Source of the DNA: Nocardia carnea
GTDB lineage: Bacteria > Actinomycetota > Actinomycetes > Mycobacteriales > Mycobacteriaceae
Assembly (NCBI RefSeq): GCF_029868325.1
Contig: NZ_JARWNW010000273.1
Location: 1 to 64,000, forward strand
DNA length: 64,000 bases
Reading direction: 5' to 3'
The translations under genes and the position numbers were made by a program. A model generated the notes under the pieces. That model was not told the origin of the DNA. It worked only from the letters and a program-made list of their open reading frames with translations, and ran no database searches. Within the stretch, counting starts at the first letter, position 1; every line of letters begins with the position of its first letter. Shown in pieces: positions 35,625 through 43,677 of the stretch.

Positions 35625-36503
35625 TCAGGAGGTCGAACCCGCCATCAACTCGAAAACCGAGACCGGACGCCCGGCTTCGGAACTGGCCGCCCGCGCCCGA
35701 CGCCAAAGCCCCTGCGCGGTACGAGACAGGGTGGCGTCCACACCGGCCTCCTCGCTGGCATCGATGATGTGCTGCGCGCCGGCATCCATCATCGCGAAGG
35801 CTGCGAGATCGCCCCACCCACCCTTCTGGGCGGCCGCCGCGTACTCGGCCATGAAAAACGGATAGGCCTCGGCGGACCGCAGCGCATACGGCAGAAATCG
35901 GTCGATATCGTTGCCGGAGCGCTGGATCAAGGCGAGAGCCTGATCGAAGGCGAGCATCCACGGATGGAAGACGATCAGCAGCGCCTGGTAGAACACCTGC
36001 GCCAACCCGTCATCCTCCCCCAGATACTCCTGCGGACTCAGTGGCCGCAACAATTCGGCGTGGGCATCGAAAACGTCCTGCGGCCCGCTGTAGAAGATGT
36101 ACGACGCCGGGTGGGCGATATTGTCCCCCGCCGACATGAAGCCCCCGGAGAGAAACTGCGCCCCGTGCGAGCGCACCCACTGCCCGCCCTTGCGGGCGTT
36201 CTCCGGTGAATCCGACGACAGATTCACGATCACCTTCCCCCGCAACGCGCCGGTCGCCTGGCCGAGTACGTCGTACATCGCGGCGTAATGCGTCAAGCTG
36301 AGGACGGTCACCTCGGCTGCGGCCAGCGCCTCGGCCACCGTCGCGGCCCGGCGCGCACCCGCTTCGACCATGGCGTCGGCCTTCTCGGAGCTGCGGTTCC
36401 AGACGGTGACCTCGACACCTGCCGCCAGGAAAGCCCGCACCATGGCCTGCCCCATCGGGCCCAAGCCGATCACGCTGACCGACCGAGTGTTCTGCTGAGA
36501 CAT
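35625..36503 (-). CDS. NAD(P)-dependent oxidoreductase, imine-reductase / 6-phosphogluconate-dehydrogenase-like
   Basis: 292 residues. The N-terminal Rossmann fold is VSVIGLGPMGQAMVRAFLAAG with VTVWNRSSEKAD for NADP(H). The segment VIVNLSSDSPENARKGGQWV followed by GGFMSAGDNI matches imine reductases more than classical beta-hydroxyacid dehydrogenases. The all-helical C-terminal domain (FYQALLIVFHPWMLAFDQAL) supports dimer formation. It probably reduces C=N bonds, but the substrate is unknown. AGAGGGA precedes the ATG. It is divergent from an HxlR regulator 139 bases away, which likely controls it. Confidence 0.87.
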   Translation of the reverse strand: MSQQNTRSVSVIGLGPMGQAMVRAFLAAGVEVTVWNRSSEKADAMVEAGARRAATVAEALAAAEVTVLSLTHYAAMYDVLGQATGALRGKVIVNLSSDSPENARKGGQWVRSHGAQFLSGGFMSAGDNIAHPASYIFYSGPQDVFDAHAELLRPLSPQEYLGEDDGLAQVFYQALLIVFHPWMLAFDQALALIQRSGNDIDRFLPYALRSAEAYPFFMAEYAAAAQKGGWGDLAAFAMMDAGAQHIIDASEEAGVDATLSRTAQGLWRRARAASSEAGRPVSVFELMAGSTS

Positions 36504-36582
36504 CGGATTCCCTCTTCCATCAGTGGTCGAACTGCTTGTCGGCGCCGCAACCGATACTCGTTCCCGCAGGTAGTGTGGACAA

Positions 36583-36594
36583 GAACGTACGTTC
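36583..36594. promoter_or_regulatory. Palindrome between the oxidoreductase and HxlR genes
   Basis: GAACGTACGTTC is a perfect 12-base palindrome centred in the divergent promoter region, about 48 bases before the HxlR start. It fits an HxlR-dimer operator controlling both genes. Confidence 0.6.
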
Positions 36595-36642
36595 GGGTGG
36601 GGTTGCTCACCTCGAGGTCCGTAACGAGGTCGGGAGGTCGCG

Positions 36643-36987
36643 GTGACCGGTGTGAGTGATGCAGATCATGATGTGTGCGGTATGTCGGTGGCGATCGACG
36701 TCGTCGGCGGTAAGTGGAAACTGCATCTGATGTGGGTCCTGGGCGCGGGCCCGCGGCGCTTCGGGGAGATCCACCGCGCACTGACGGGGGTCAGCGAAAA
36801 GGTGCTGACCGAGAACCTCCGGCAAATGGAGGCAGCCGGAATCGTGCACCGCGAGGTGTATCCGGAGGTCCCGCCCCGGGTCGAATACTCGCTCACCGCA
36901 CTGGGTGAAGATCTCGCGCGCGCCCTGCGCCCACTGGAGGAATGGGGCGATCGGCACCGCAGTCATCTGATGGGCGTCGCCTGCTGA
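36643..36987 (+). CDS. HxlR family winged-helix regulator
   Basis: 114 residues from a GTG with GGGAGG six bases upstream. The HxlR signature is seen as CGMSVAIDVVGGKWKLHLMW, RRFGEIHRALTGVSEKVLTENL (recognition region) and VEYSLTALGEDL (wing). A Cys lies early (Cys12) and another ends the protein; some HxlR proteins sense oxidants or electrophiles through Cys, which is possible but not shown here. It is divergent from the imine-reductase-like gene, a common regulator-target arrangement. Confidence 0.9.
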   Translation: MTGVSDADHDVCGMSVAIDVVGGKWKLHLMWVLGAGPRRFGEIHRALTGVSEKVLTENLRQMEAAGIVHREVYPEVPPRVEYSLTALGEDLARALRPLEEWGDRHRSHLMGVAC

Positions 36988-37078
36988 CGTACACCGCAAT
37001 GGCGTTGCGCCACAACGGCCGGGTACCCGCACCGATGCGCACGGTAAAGGGGTTCGACGGTTCCGCCTCGGAAACGTC

Positions 37079-37113
37079 AACGCTCCCCACCTGACGCACA
37101 GGTGGGGAGCGTT
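37079..37113 (-). terminator. Terminator of tRNA-Ala
   Basis: A perfect 14-bp stem (AACGCTCCCCACCT, 37079-37092; AGGTGGGGAGCGTT, 37100-37113) with a 7-base loop starts four bases past the tRNA 3' end on the minus strand. A TTTT also follows on the plus strand, so it may also stop the HxlR transcript. Confidence 0.85.
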
Positions 37114-37116
37114 TTG

Positions 37117-37189
37117 TGGAGCCTAGGGGAATCGAACCCCTAACCCCTGCCTTGCAAAGGCAGTGCTCTGCCAATTGAGCTAAGGCCCC
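37117..37189 (-). tRNA. tRNA-Ala (anticodon TGC)
   Basis: 73 bases. The acceptor is GGGGCCT with 3' AGGCTCC, which includes the G3-U70 wobble pair that identifies alanine tRNA. The anticodon arm CTGCC-TTTGCAA-GGCAG gives anticodon TGC, and the T-arm contains GGTTCGATTCC. The discriminator is A and CCA is not encoded. It is followed by a terminator. Confidence 0.97.
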
Positions 37190-37282
37190 GGACAGATGTA
37201 CGACCGCGGTGTGTCGCCTGCGAAACAGTAGCGTTCCGGCACGTACACCGTCAAACAAGCCTACCCGGCCAGAATGGGTCGC

Positions 37283-38560
37283 TCACCTGCGCAGGGCGCC
37301 GGTGGCCTCGAATTCCGCCTCGCGGCCCTGCATCTGTTCGCGGTACCAGTTCTCCCGATGCCAGAGCATCAGCTTTTCGTGCAGGCGACCGATCGGTGGT
37401 ACTCGGCGGGCCAGTTCCACCGCGGTGACCAGTGGAATCCGGGCGATCGGCAGCAATACCCAGGGCAACGCCGCCGGCATCCGGTACTTCCGGCGTGTGG
37501 TGGGCAGCATGTACAGGGCCGAGTAGGCGGAGTTGATCCGATAGTTGTAGTGCGCTCGCAGCCGGGCCAGACCGCGTTGCTCAGGCCGGGGCGCGAAGGC
37601 AGCCGGATAGGACTCGATGAGTTCGGCGCCCTGCTCGCCGGAGTCGTGGGCACGGGCGATCAGGGTCATCGCCATGACCCGCAGGGTGTCGGGCACGGTT
37701 TCCGGATGCCAGGTGAGCCGGACACCGAGCAGGTAGCCCATGTACTTCTGGAAGTGCAGTAGCGCCCGGAACTCCGCCGGACCGGTTTGGTAACCGAGAG
37801 CCCACAACCCCAATCCGGGGATGGTGCTGCCGGCGATCAGCGTCAGCAATTGATAGGTCTGGCTGATCGGCAGACCCCACCGTTCGGTATCCCATTCGGG
37901 GTGCCGCGCGACCCCGGCGCGCACCGAAACGTGCATGATGCGCACCTTCAAGGCGGTGGCCCGCCCCTGCGATCCGGGGGTCAGCAGCGCGCCGGGCTGG
38001 GATACGTCCATCCAGAACCGGCAGGTTTCCAGGAACCGGCGCAACGCACTGTCACCGGCGTAGCCACCGGCCAGTGACAGCGGGGTGGCTACGGCGGCTT
38101 CGGTGTACATTTCCAGCGTCTCCGCACCAGCGAAGCTGAACAGCATGGTGCCCCACCGGCGCCAGACCGCTGCCCCGCGTTCGACCAGTTCGGGATCCAC
38201 CCAGTCGGGGACGGTTTCGAATTCGTCGAACAGCGCGCGCATCGACGGCGGTGGATCGGCGATGCTGTCGATACCGTCGCGTAGGGCGGTCTCCAGCAAC
38301 CGCCGCCCGTTCTCGCGGCCCTCGCCGGCGCGCATCACCTCGGCGACGAACCGTTCCGCCACGGGATCCCCGGCGAACATATCCGCGCACAGCGCCTTCG
38401 CCTGTTCGTCGGCCGGGAAGAGGTCGCTGCCGGTCACGGCGCGTATCAGCCGTTCGACCGCCTGTACCCGCGGATCGGCCCGGGCCTGCCAGTAGCGAAA
38501 GCTCTCGGGGCATCGAACGGCCGGATCTTCGGTATCCGGTGTCACCACTGGTATCGACAT
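37283..38560 (-). CDS. Oxygenase MpaB family protein (DUF2236, Lcp-like)
   Basis: 425 residues from the ATG MSIPVVTPD with GGGAGGACAGTG directly upstream. It is larger than the gene at 32309 and belongs to the group containing latex-clearing protein. The core has FSFAGAETLEMYTEAAVATPL and ATALKVRIMHVSVRAGVARH, whose K-R-H spacing matches heme-ligand and active-site residues of Lcp. QTYQLLTLIAGSTIPGLGLW and RLTWHPETVPDTLRVM follow. There is no signal peptide, so it probably acts in the cytoplasm and is unlikely to attack rubber outside the cell. A divergent TetR gene 241 bases away probably regulates it. Confidence 0.87.
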   Translation of the reverse strand: MSIPVVTPDTEDPAVRCPESFRYWQARADPRVQAVERLIRAVTGSDLFPADEQAKALCADMFAGDPVAERFVAEVMRAGEGRENGRRLLETALRDGIDSIADPPPSMRALFDEFETVPDWVDPELVERGAAVWRRWGTMLFSFAGAETLEMYTEAAVATPLSLAGGYAGDSALRRFLETCRFWMDVSQPGALLTPGSQGRATALKVRIMHVSVRAGVARHPEWDTERWGLPISQTYQLLTLIAGSTIPGLGLWALGYQTGPAEFRALLHFQKYMGYLLGVRLTWHPETVPDTLRVMAMTLIARAHDSGEQGAELIESYPAAFAPRPEQRGLARLRAHYNYRINSAYSALYMLPTTRRKYRMPAALPWVLLPIARIPLVTAVELARRVPPIGRLHEKLMLWHRENWYREQMQGREAEFEATGALRR

Positions 38561-38631
38561 CACTGTCCTCCCTGCCGAGCCGGCCCGCAGCAGCGCCCTG
38601 GCCGATGTCACGAGCCGGCTCCCACCACGAA

Positions 38632-38672
38632 CCATACTTCAATGTATGGAGTAACAGTACTTGTAAGTATGG
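38632..38672. promoter_or_regulatory. Inverted repeats between the Lcp-like and TetR genes
   Basis: CCATAC-TTCAAT-GTATGG (38632-38649) is an inverted repeat. CCATACTT (38632-38639) is also mirrored by AAGTATGG (38665-38672), with AGTACT between them. Such nested palindromes in a divergent promoter region fit a TetR operator. Confidence 0.6.
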
Positions 38673-38801
38673 AATGCCGGAAGATCATGTCTTCGCGAGA
38701 CGGTCCCGGCCCATCCCTGGGCAACCTGCGGTGAACTACCGGCGCCGGTCCGGATCACCCGATCCTCCGAGCCCGCCCAACGACTCCCCTACCATCGGTG
38801 T

Positions 38802-39473
38802 ATGGGACTCAGCGGCGAACAGTCGGAGAAGATAACGGCGGGCTCCGACGCCGCGGAACCGCCCGCCGCTCGGACCACGCCGCGCCGGCCCAAATCGAAA
38901 AAAGCCCAGGCGCAACAGCGGCAACGCCGGCGCACCGCCCGGCTCTCCTACGACGACTGGGTCGACGGCGCCCTGAATCTGCTCTCGCGCGAAGGTATAG
39001 GAGCGATCAAGATCCAGCGGTTGTGCCAGGAACTGGGTGTCACGAAGGGCAGCTTCTACTGGCATTTCGACGATATCGAGCAACTCATGACGGCCATGGC
39101 CGACCGTTGGAGCGCAATACAGAGCCGAACCGTACGCGATCTCGCCGCGTTCGCGGAGATCCCGGTGGAGGAACGGATCGAGAAAATGGCGGCCATGTTG
39201 GTGGATCAACGCCACTGGATCGTGGAGACGAGCGTGCGGGAATGGTCACGCAGCAACCCGAAGGTGGCGGCCGCGGTGCGAAACCTGGATCAGCGCGTTT
39301 TCGACACCGTCAAACGCACCATGCTCGATCTGGGGTTCGATGAGAACCAGGCCGGGATAAGGGCGGGCGCGATGGTCTATATCGGACTCGGATTGATCCA
39401 CGGCCGGGACAATCTGCCGACGCCGTCCACCGCACAGGTGTCCTCGGTCATCGAACTGCTGGCCCGGCCGTGA
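38802..39473 (+). CDS. TetR family transcriptional regulator
   Basis: 223 residues. A basic, disordered N-terminus (~1-45, RRPKSKKAQAQQRQRRRTARL) precedes the TetR helix-turn-helix (DWVDGALNLLSREGIGAIKIQRLCQELGVTKGSFYWHFDDIEQLM, here ~50-95, with typical GVTKGSFYWHF) and a variable ligand domain. It probably represses the divergent Lcp-like oxygenase gene. TACCAT (38790-38795) ends seven bases from the ATG, so the mRNA is likely leaderless; no Shine-Dalgarno is present. Confidence 0.9.
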   Translation: MGLSGEQSEKITAGSDAAEPPAARTTPRRPKSKKAQAQQRQRRRTARLSYDDWVDGALNLLSREGIGAIKIQRLCQELGVTKGSFYWHFDDIEQLMTAMADRWSAIQSRTVRDLAAFAEIPVEERIEKMAAMLVDQRHWIVETSVREWSRSNPKVAAAVRNLDQRVFDTVKRTMLDLGFDENQAGIRAGAMVYIGLGLIHGRDNLPTPSTAQVSSVIELLARP

Positions 39474-39507
39474 TCAATGGCGGGCTACCGGCCCGCCGGA
39501 GACTGCG

Positions 39508-39615
39508 TCAGCGAGTGGTGACCTCGTGCCACGTATCGGCCTCATCCCGCTTGCGCAGCTTGCTGATACCGATGAGAACCGCAGCGACAATTCCGATGGT
39601 GAGAACGTATTTCAT
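39508..39615 (-). CDS. DLW-39 family microprotein
   Basis: 35 residues: hydrophobic start MKYVLTIGIVAAVLIGI, then SKLRKRDEADTWHEVTTR. A single helix followed by a charged tail containing the D-x-W motif (DTW here, DLW in the family) is the pattern of DLW-39 proteins of Actinobacteria, which have no known function. GAAGAA precedes the ATG. It lies between the TetR gene (convergent, 34 bases) and tRNA-Ile on the same strand. Confidence 0.82.
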   Translation of the reverse strand: MKYVLTIGIVAAVLIGISKLRKRDEADTWHEVTTR

Positions 39616-39706
39616 TTCTTCAGCCTAACTCTGTGGGACGGCGCCGGCTTATCCAGGACCGGTGGTTCCGGTACCGCGGACGAGCCGGTTTCGGAGGGAA
39701 AAGCAA

Positions 39707-39738
39707 ACGACCTCCGAACCGTTTCCGGTGGAGGTCGT
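39707..39738 (-). terminator. Terminator of tRNA-Ile
   Basis: ACGACCTCC (39707-39715) pairs with GGAGGTCGT (39730-39738). On the minus strand the stem is followed by TTTGCTTTT, a good T-rich tail, and it begins 18 bases after the tRNA. Confidence 0.8.
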
Positions 39739-39755
39739 CGATATATTGCAGGGAG

Positions 39756-39829
39756 TGGGTCTAGGAGGACTTGAACCTCCGACCTCTTCGTTATCAGCGA
39801 AGCGCTCTAACCGCCTGAGCTATAGACCC
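39756..39829 (-). tRNA. tRNA-Ile (anticodon GAT)
   Basis: 74 bases. The acceptor is GGGTCTA with 3' TAGACCC, the D-arm contains AGCTCAGGCGGTTAGAGC, and the anticodon arm CTTCG-CTGATAA-CGAAG gives GAT. The T-arm is GGAGGTTCAAGTCCTCC and the discriminator is A; CCA is not encoded. It follows the gyrA-DUF3566 block as in mycobacteria (ileT). Confidence 0.97.
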
Positions 39830-39959
39830 GTGGTTTCGACCGCCGATAGAAGGTGACTTTTCCTACCGGACCCGGCCGAGAACAGAGACTACCCGAACGA
39901 CCGCCATACAACCAAAACCGCTGGTCATCGCCCGGAGGTATTCGACCTCCCGCGCAACA

Positions 39960-39985
39960 GCCGGTGCCCTCGTCCGGGCACCGGC
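39960..39985 (-). terminator. Hairpin after the DUF3566 gene
   Basis: GCCGGTGCCC (39960-39969) and GGGCACCGGC (39976-39985) form a 10-bp stem with a 6-base loop, 18 bases past the stop codon. It is a probable end of the gyrB-gyrA-DUF3566 transcript. Confidence 0.65.
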
Positions 39986-40002
39986 CGCCGCGCCGACCGG
40001 AT

Positions 40003-41064
40003 TCAGTCGGGATCGGCCAGGGTGACCTGGATACCGCCGACCATATCGCAGCACTGGTTGTAGATGAACGTCCCGACGGTCGCCAGCGCGGTGAACAGCA
40101 CCACGTTGATCAGCCCGATCACTCCGGCATAGCCGAAGACCGTCCCGGCGTCGATGAGCCCGACCGAGCCGCTGTCCGGCGACACCATATCGGTGAAGGT
40201 GCTGTTGAGCCGTTCCCAGACACCCATCCCCGCCAGGACCATGTACAGCAGCGCGACCGCGATCATCCAGACGAAGAACATGGCGATACTGATCACCAGG
40301 GTGATCTTCAGTGTCGACCACGGATCGATCCGCCGGACCTGGACCGTGGCCCGCAACGGTTCGCCACCGAGCACCGCCTGCGGTAGGCCCCTGGGAGCCG
40401 CCGCCGGACCCGTCGGCCCCGACGACGACGCCGGCGGGGTGTAGGCCGGCGGTGGGGTGTGCTGCTCGGGCGGCAGCGGATGCCGGATCTCGGAGAGATC
40501 GGGCATATCCTTTGCCAGCTCGGGCCGGGCGATACTGCGGGTAGGTCCGTCCAGGCCAACGGATTTGGCCATGGCGGCTTCCTTACGGGCCGCCTTGGCC
40601 GCCAGATCGCTGGTGGTGCGGGCATTGGTGACCCCGCCGCTCAGCCCGACCGAACGCGACTGGGCCCCGCCGACCGGCGTATGCCCGGGCCGCGGCAGAT
40701 TGGACTGGGGCTCGCGCTGCGGCAACTGCGACCAGCCCTCCTGGAACCGGCCCTGGTCGCTACCGTTACCGCCACCGGACTGCTGCTTCTGATCGCCGGA
40801 TCCCTGAGGACCGGGGTTCGGCGATCCGGCATTACGCGATTCGGACGCGAATTCGCCCTGCTGCTCCTGATTTTCGGGCGCGGGACCGTCGGTGGGCGCG
40901 CCGCCGGACGCATTACCGCCCGGCTGCCCGCCCCCCGCCTGGTCATTGTCCGCGGCATCGCCCGCCCGCTGGTTCGGGCGCGGCGAAATCGGGGACGGAG
41001 TGACCCTCTCGGTCACACCGTTCGTCTGCTGCCGCTCGTCGCTCGGCTGTTTCGGAGTGGTCAA
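40003..41064 (-). CDS. DUF3566 domain membrane protein
   Basis: 353 residues. The first ~225 are low-complexity, rich in Pro, Gly, Gln and Ser. The C-terminal DUF3566 domain starts RATVQVRRIDPWSTLKITLV, has two membrane helices (ISIAMFFVWMIAVALLYMVL and GVIGLINVVLFTALATVGTF) and ends NQCCDMVGGIQVTLADPD. It is the positional counterpart of Rv0007, always next to gyrA in Actinobacteria; function is unknown, with a proposed tie to cell division. It starts 39 bases after the gyrA stop, likely in one transcript. Confidence 0.92.
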   Translation of the reverse strand: MTTPKQPSDERQQTNGVTERVTPSPISPRPNQRAGDAADNDQAGGGQPGGNASGGAPTDGPAPENQEQQGEFASESRNAGSPNPGPQGSGDQKQQSGGGNGSDQGRFQEGWSQLPQREPQSNLPRPGHTPVGGAQSRSVGLSGGVTNARTTSDLAAKAARKEAAMAKSVGLDGPTRSIARPELAKDMPDLSEIRHPLPPEQHTPPPAYTPPASSSGPTGPAAAPRGLPQAVLGGEPLRATVQVRRIDPWSTLKITLVISIAMFFVWMIAVALLYMVLAGMGVWERLNSTFTDMVSPDSGSVGLIDAGTVFGYAGVIGLINVVLFTALATVGTFIYNQCCDMVGGIQVTLADPD

Positions 41065-41103
41065 TGGGAATCCTCGGATCCGTTCTTTGCCGCCGATATG
41101 GAT

Positions 41104-43605
41104 TTACTGCTCGGGGGAACCGCCACCGTCGATCTGCTCGGGCTCGTCGGCGTTACGTGCGATCGCAAGCAAGGTATCGCCCTCGCCGAGGTTCATCAAT
41201 CGCACGCCCTTTGTCTGCCTACCGGCCTTACGCACCTGCCGGGCGGCAGTGCGGATAACCCCACCGCTGGACGTGATCGCATACAACTCGTCGTCGTCGT
41301 CGACGATGAGCGCTCCCACCAGGGTGCCACGCCGGGCGTCGAACTGGATGGTCAATACACCTTTTCCGCCGCGTCCCTGCGCCGTGTACTCCTCGATGGC
41401 GGTGCGCTTGGCATAACCACCGGACGTCGCGACCAGCAGGTATGTCCCGTCGCGGACCACATTCAGCGACAGCAGCGCGTCATCGGCATTGAACCGCATA
41501 CCCTGTACCCCCGAGGTGGCGCGGCCCATCGGACGCAATGCCTCGTCGGTGGCGGAGAAACGGATCGACTGCCCCTGTGCCGATACCAGCAGCAGATCGT
41601 CCTCGGCGGAACACAGTACGGCGCCGACCAATTCGTCGTTATCGCGCAGATTCACCGCGACGATGCCGCCGCTGCGGTTGGAATCGAAGTCCACCAGCCG
41701 CGACTTCTTGACCAAACCCTTCTCCGTGGCCAGCACCAGATAGGCCGCGTCTTCATAGGACTTGATCCGAATCACCTGGGCGATCTTCTCGTCCGGCTGG
41801 AAAGCCAGCAGGTTCGCCACGTGCTGCCCGCGTGCCGTGCGGTTGGCCTCCGGCAGTTCATAGGCTTTGGCCCGGTACACCCGGCCTTTGTTGGTGAAGA
41901 ACAACAACCAGTCGTGGGTCGAGGTCACGAAGAAGTGCCGGACGATATCGTCCTGTTTCAGGCCCGCGCCCTGCACACCCTTGCCGCCACGCTTCTGGCT
42001 GCGGTACAGATCGGTCTTCGTGCGTTTTGCGTACCCGGTTTCGGTGATGGTGACGACCACGTCTTCACGGGCGATCAGGTCCTCGTCGGCCACATCACCG
42101 TCGGCGGAGACGATCTGTGTCCGGCGTTCGTCGCCGTAGCGTTCGACGATCTCGGCCAGTTCGTCCCGGACGATCGCGCGCTGACGCTCGGGCTTTTCCA
42201 GAATGTCCTTCAGATCGGCGATTTCGGCCTCGAGCTTGGCCAGTTCGTCGACGATCTTCTGCCGTTCCAGCGCGGACAGCCGCCGCAGCTGCATATCCAG
42301 GATGGCGGTCGCCTGGGTTTCGTCGATATCCAGCAGTTCCATCAGGCCGGTACGCGCGGTCTCGGTATTGGCCGACCGGCGGATCAGCGCGATCACGGCG
42401 TCGAGCTGATCCAGCGCCTTGACCAGGCCACGCAGGATATGCGCCCGTTCCTCGGCCTTACGCAGCAGGTAGCGGGTGCGCCGGATGATGACTTCGAGCT
42501 GGTGGGCGACATACAGCCGGATCATCTGGTCCAGCCGCAGCGTACGGGGCACGCCCTCGACGATGGAGAGCATATTCGCACCGAAACTGGTCTGCAGCTG
42601 GGTGTGCTTGTACAGGTTGTTCAGCACGACCTTTGCGATCGCGTCCCGTTTGACGGTGACCACGATGCGCAGACCGGCCCGATCCGACGATTCGTCGTGG
42701 ATATCGGATACCCCCGCGATCCGGCCGTCCTTGACCTGCTCGGCGATCGCGTTGATGAAGTTATCGGTGTTGACCTGGTACGGCAGCTCGGTGATGACGA
42801 TGGTGGTGCGGCCGCGGGCGTCCTCTTCGATCTCCACCACACCGCGCATCCGGATGGAACCGCGTCCGGTGGTGTAGGCGTCGTGGATGCCCTGCGTACC
42901 GACGATCAGGCCGGAGGTCGGGAAGTCCGGCCCCTTCACCCGCTCCATACAGGCCGCGAGCGTGGCTTCCTCGTCGGCTTCGTGGTTGTCCAGCGCCCAA
43001 TAGATGGCCTCGGCCAGCTCGTTGAGGTTGTGCGGCGGGATATTGGTCGCCATACCGACCGCAATACCGTTGCTGCCGTTCATCAGCATATTCGGCACAC
43101 GGCTGGGCAGAACGACCGGTTCCTGCGTCTTACCGTCGTAGTTCGCGATGAAATCGACGGTGTCGTGATCGATTTCGCGCAGCAGTTCCATCGCGAGCGG
43201 GGTGAGCCGGCACTCGGTGTAGCGCATGGCGGCCGCACCGTCGTTACCGCGGCTGCCGAAGTTGCCCTGGCCGTCGACCAGCGGGTACCGCATCGCCCAC
43301 GGCTGCGCCATCCGCACCAGGGTGTCGTAGATGGCCGAGTCGCCGTGCGGATGGTAATTACCCATGGTGTCGGCGACCGGGCGGGCGGATTTCACGTAAC
43401 TACGGTCGGGCCGGTATCCGTTGTCGTGCATCGCGTACAGGATCCGGCGGTGCACCGGTTTCAGGCCGTCGCGGACCTCGGGCAGAGCGCGGCCCACGAT
43501 CACGCTCATCGCGTAATCGATATAGCTGTTCTGCATCTCCTGCTGGATATCGACCGGCTCGATCCGGTCGCCCGCGCTCTCCGGCGGCAATGTTGTATCG
43601 GTCAT
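41104..43605 (-). CDS. gyrA: DNA gyrase subunit A
   Basis: 833 residues. GyrA cuts and rejoins DNA through Tyr129 in AAAMRYTECRL. The quinolone-resistance region reads HPHGDSAIYDTLV, giving Ser90, Ala91 and Asp94. M. tuberculosis has Ala90 and Ser91 at these sites, while Ser-Ala with Asp is the E. coli arrangement linked to quinolone susceptibility. The C-terminal beta-pinwheel holds the GyrA-box QKRGGKGVQG (~535) and a second related QGRGGKGVL near the end. The start and length are normal. It lies 72 bases after gyrB. Confidence 0.98.
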   Translation of the reverse strand: MTDTTLPPESAGDRIEPVDIQQEMQNSYIDYAMSVIVGRALPEVRDGLKPVHRRILYAMHDNGYRPDRSYVKSARPVADTMGNYHPHGDSAIYDTLVRMAQPWAMRYPLVDGQGNFGSRGNDGAAAMRYTECRLTPLAMELLREIDHDTVDFIANYDGKTQEPVVLPSRVPNMLMNGSNGIAVGMATNIPPHNLNELAEAIYWALDNHEADEEATLAACMERVKGPDFPTSGLIVGTQGIHDAYTTGRGSIRMRGVVEIEEDARGRTTIVITELPYQVNTDNFINAIAEQVKDGRIAGVSDIHDESSDRAGLRIVVTVKRDAIAKVVLNNLYKHTQLQTSFGANMLSIVEGVPRTLRLDQMIRLYVAHQLEVIIRRTRYLLRKAEERAHILRGLVKALDQLDAVIALIRRSANTETARTGLMELLDIDETQATAILDMQLRRLSALERQKIVDELAKLEAEIADLKDILEKPERQRAIVRDELAEIVERYGDERRTQIVSADGDVADEDLIAREDVVVTITETGYAKRTKTDLYRSQKRGGKGVQGAGLKQDDIVRHFFVTSTHDWLLFFTNKGRVYRAKAYELPEANRTARGQHVANLLAFQPDEKIAQVIRIKSYEDAAYLVLATEKGLVKKSRLVDFDSNRSGGIVAVNLRDNDELVGAVLCSAEDDLLLVSAQGQSIRFSATDEALRPMGRATSGVQGMRFNADDALLSLNVVRDGTYLLVATSGGYAKRTAIEEYTAQGRGGKGVLTIQFDARRGTLVGALIVDDDDELYAITSSGGVIRTAARQVRKAGRQTKGVRLMNLGEGDTLLAIARNADEPEQIDGGGSPEQ

Positions 43606-43677
43606 TCGATCTCCTAGGTACTGGCGATAAACGGCGGAAGCCGCGCGTGGTATGCGCTGCGGGCGTAACCGCCGGGC

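Noticed and set aside
37117..39829. Integrated element at the tRNA genes
   Set aside because: No integrase, no direct repeat of a tRNA 3' end and no transposase was seen, so only gene insertion of unknown origin is reported.
40459..43617. 1052-codon open frame on the plus strand opposite gyrA
   Set aside because: Antisense shadow of gyrA and the DUF3566 gene with no domain pattern.
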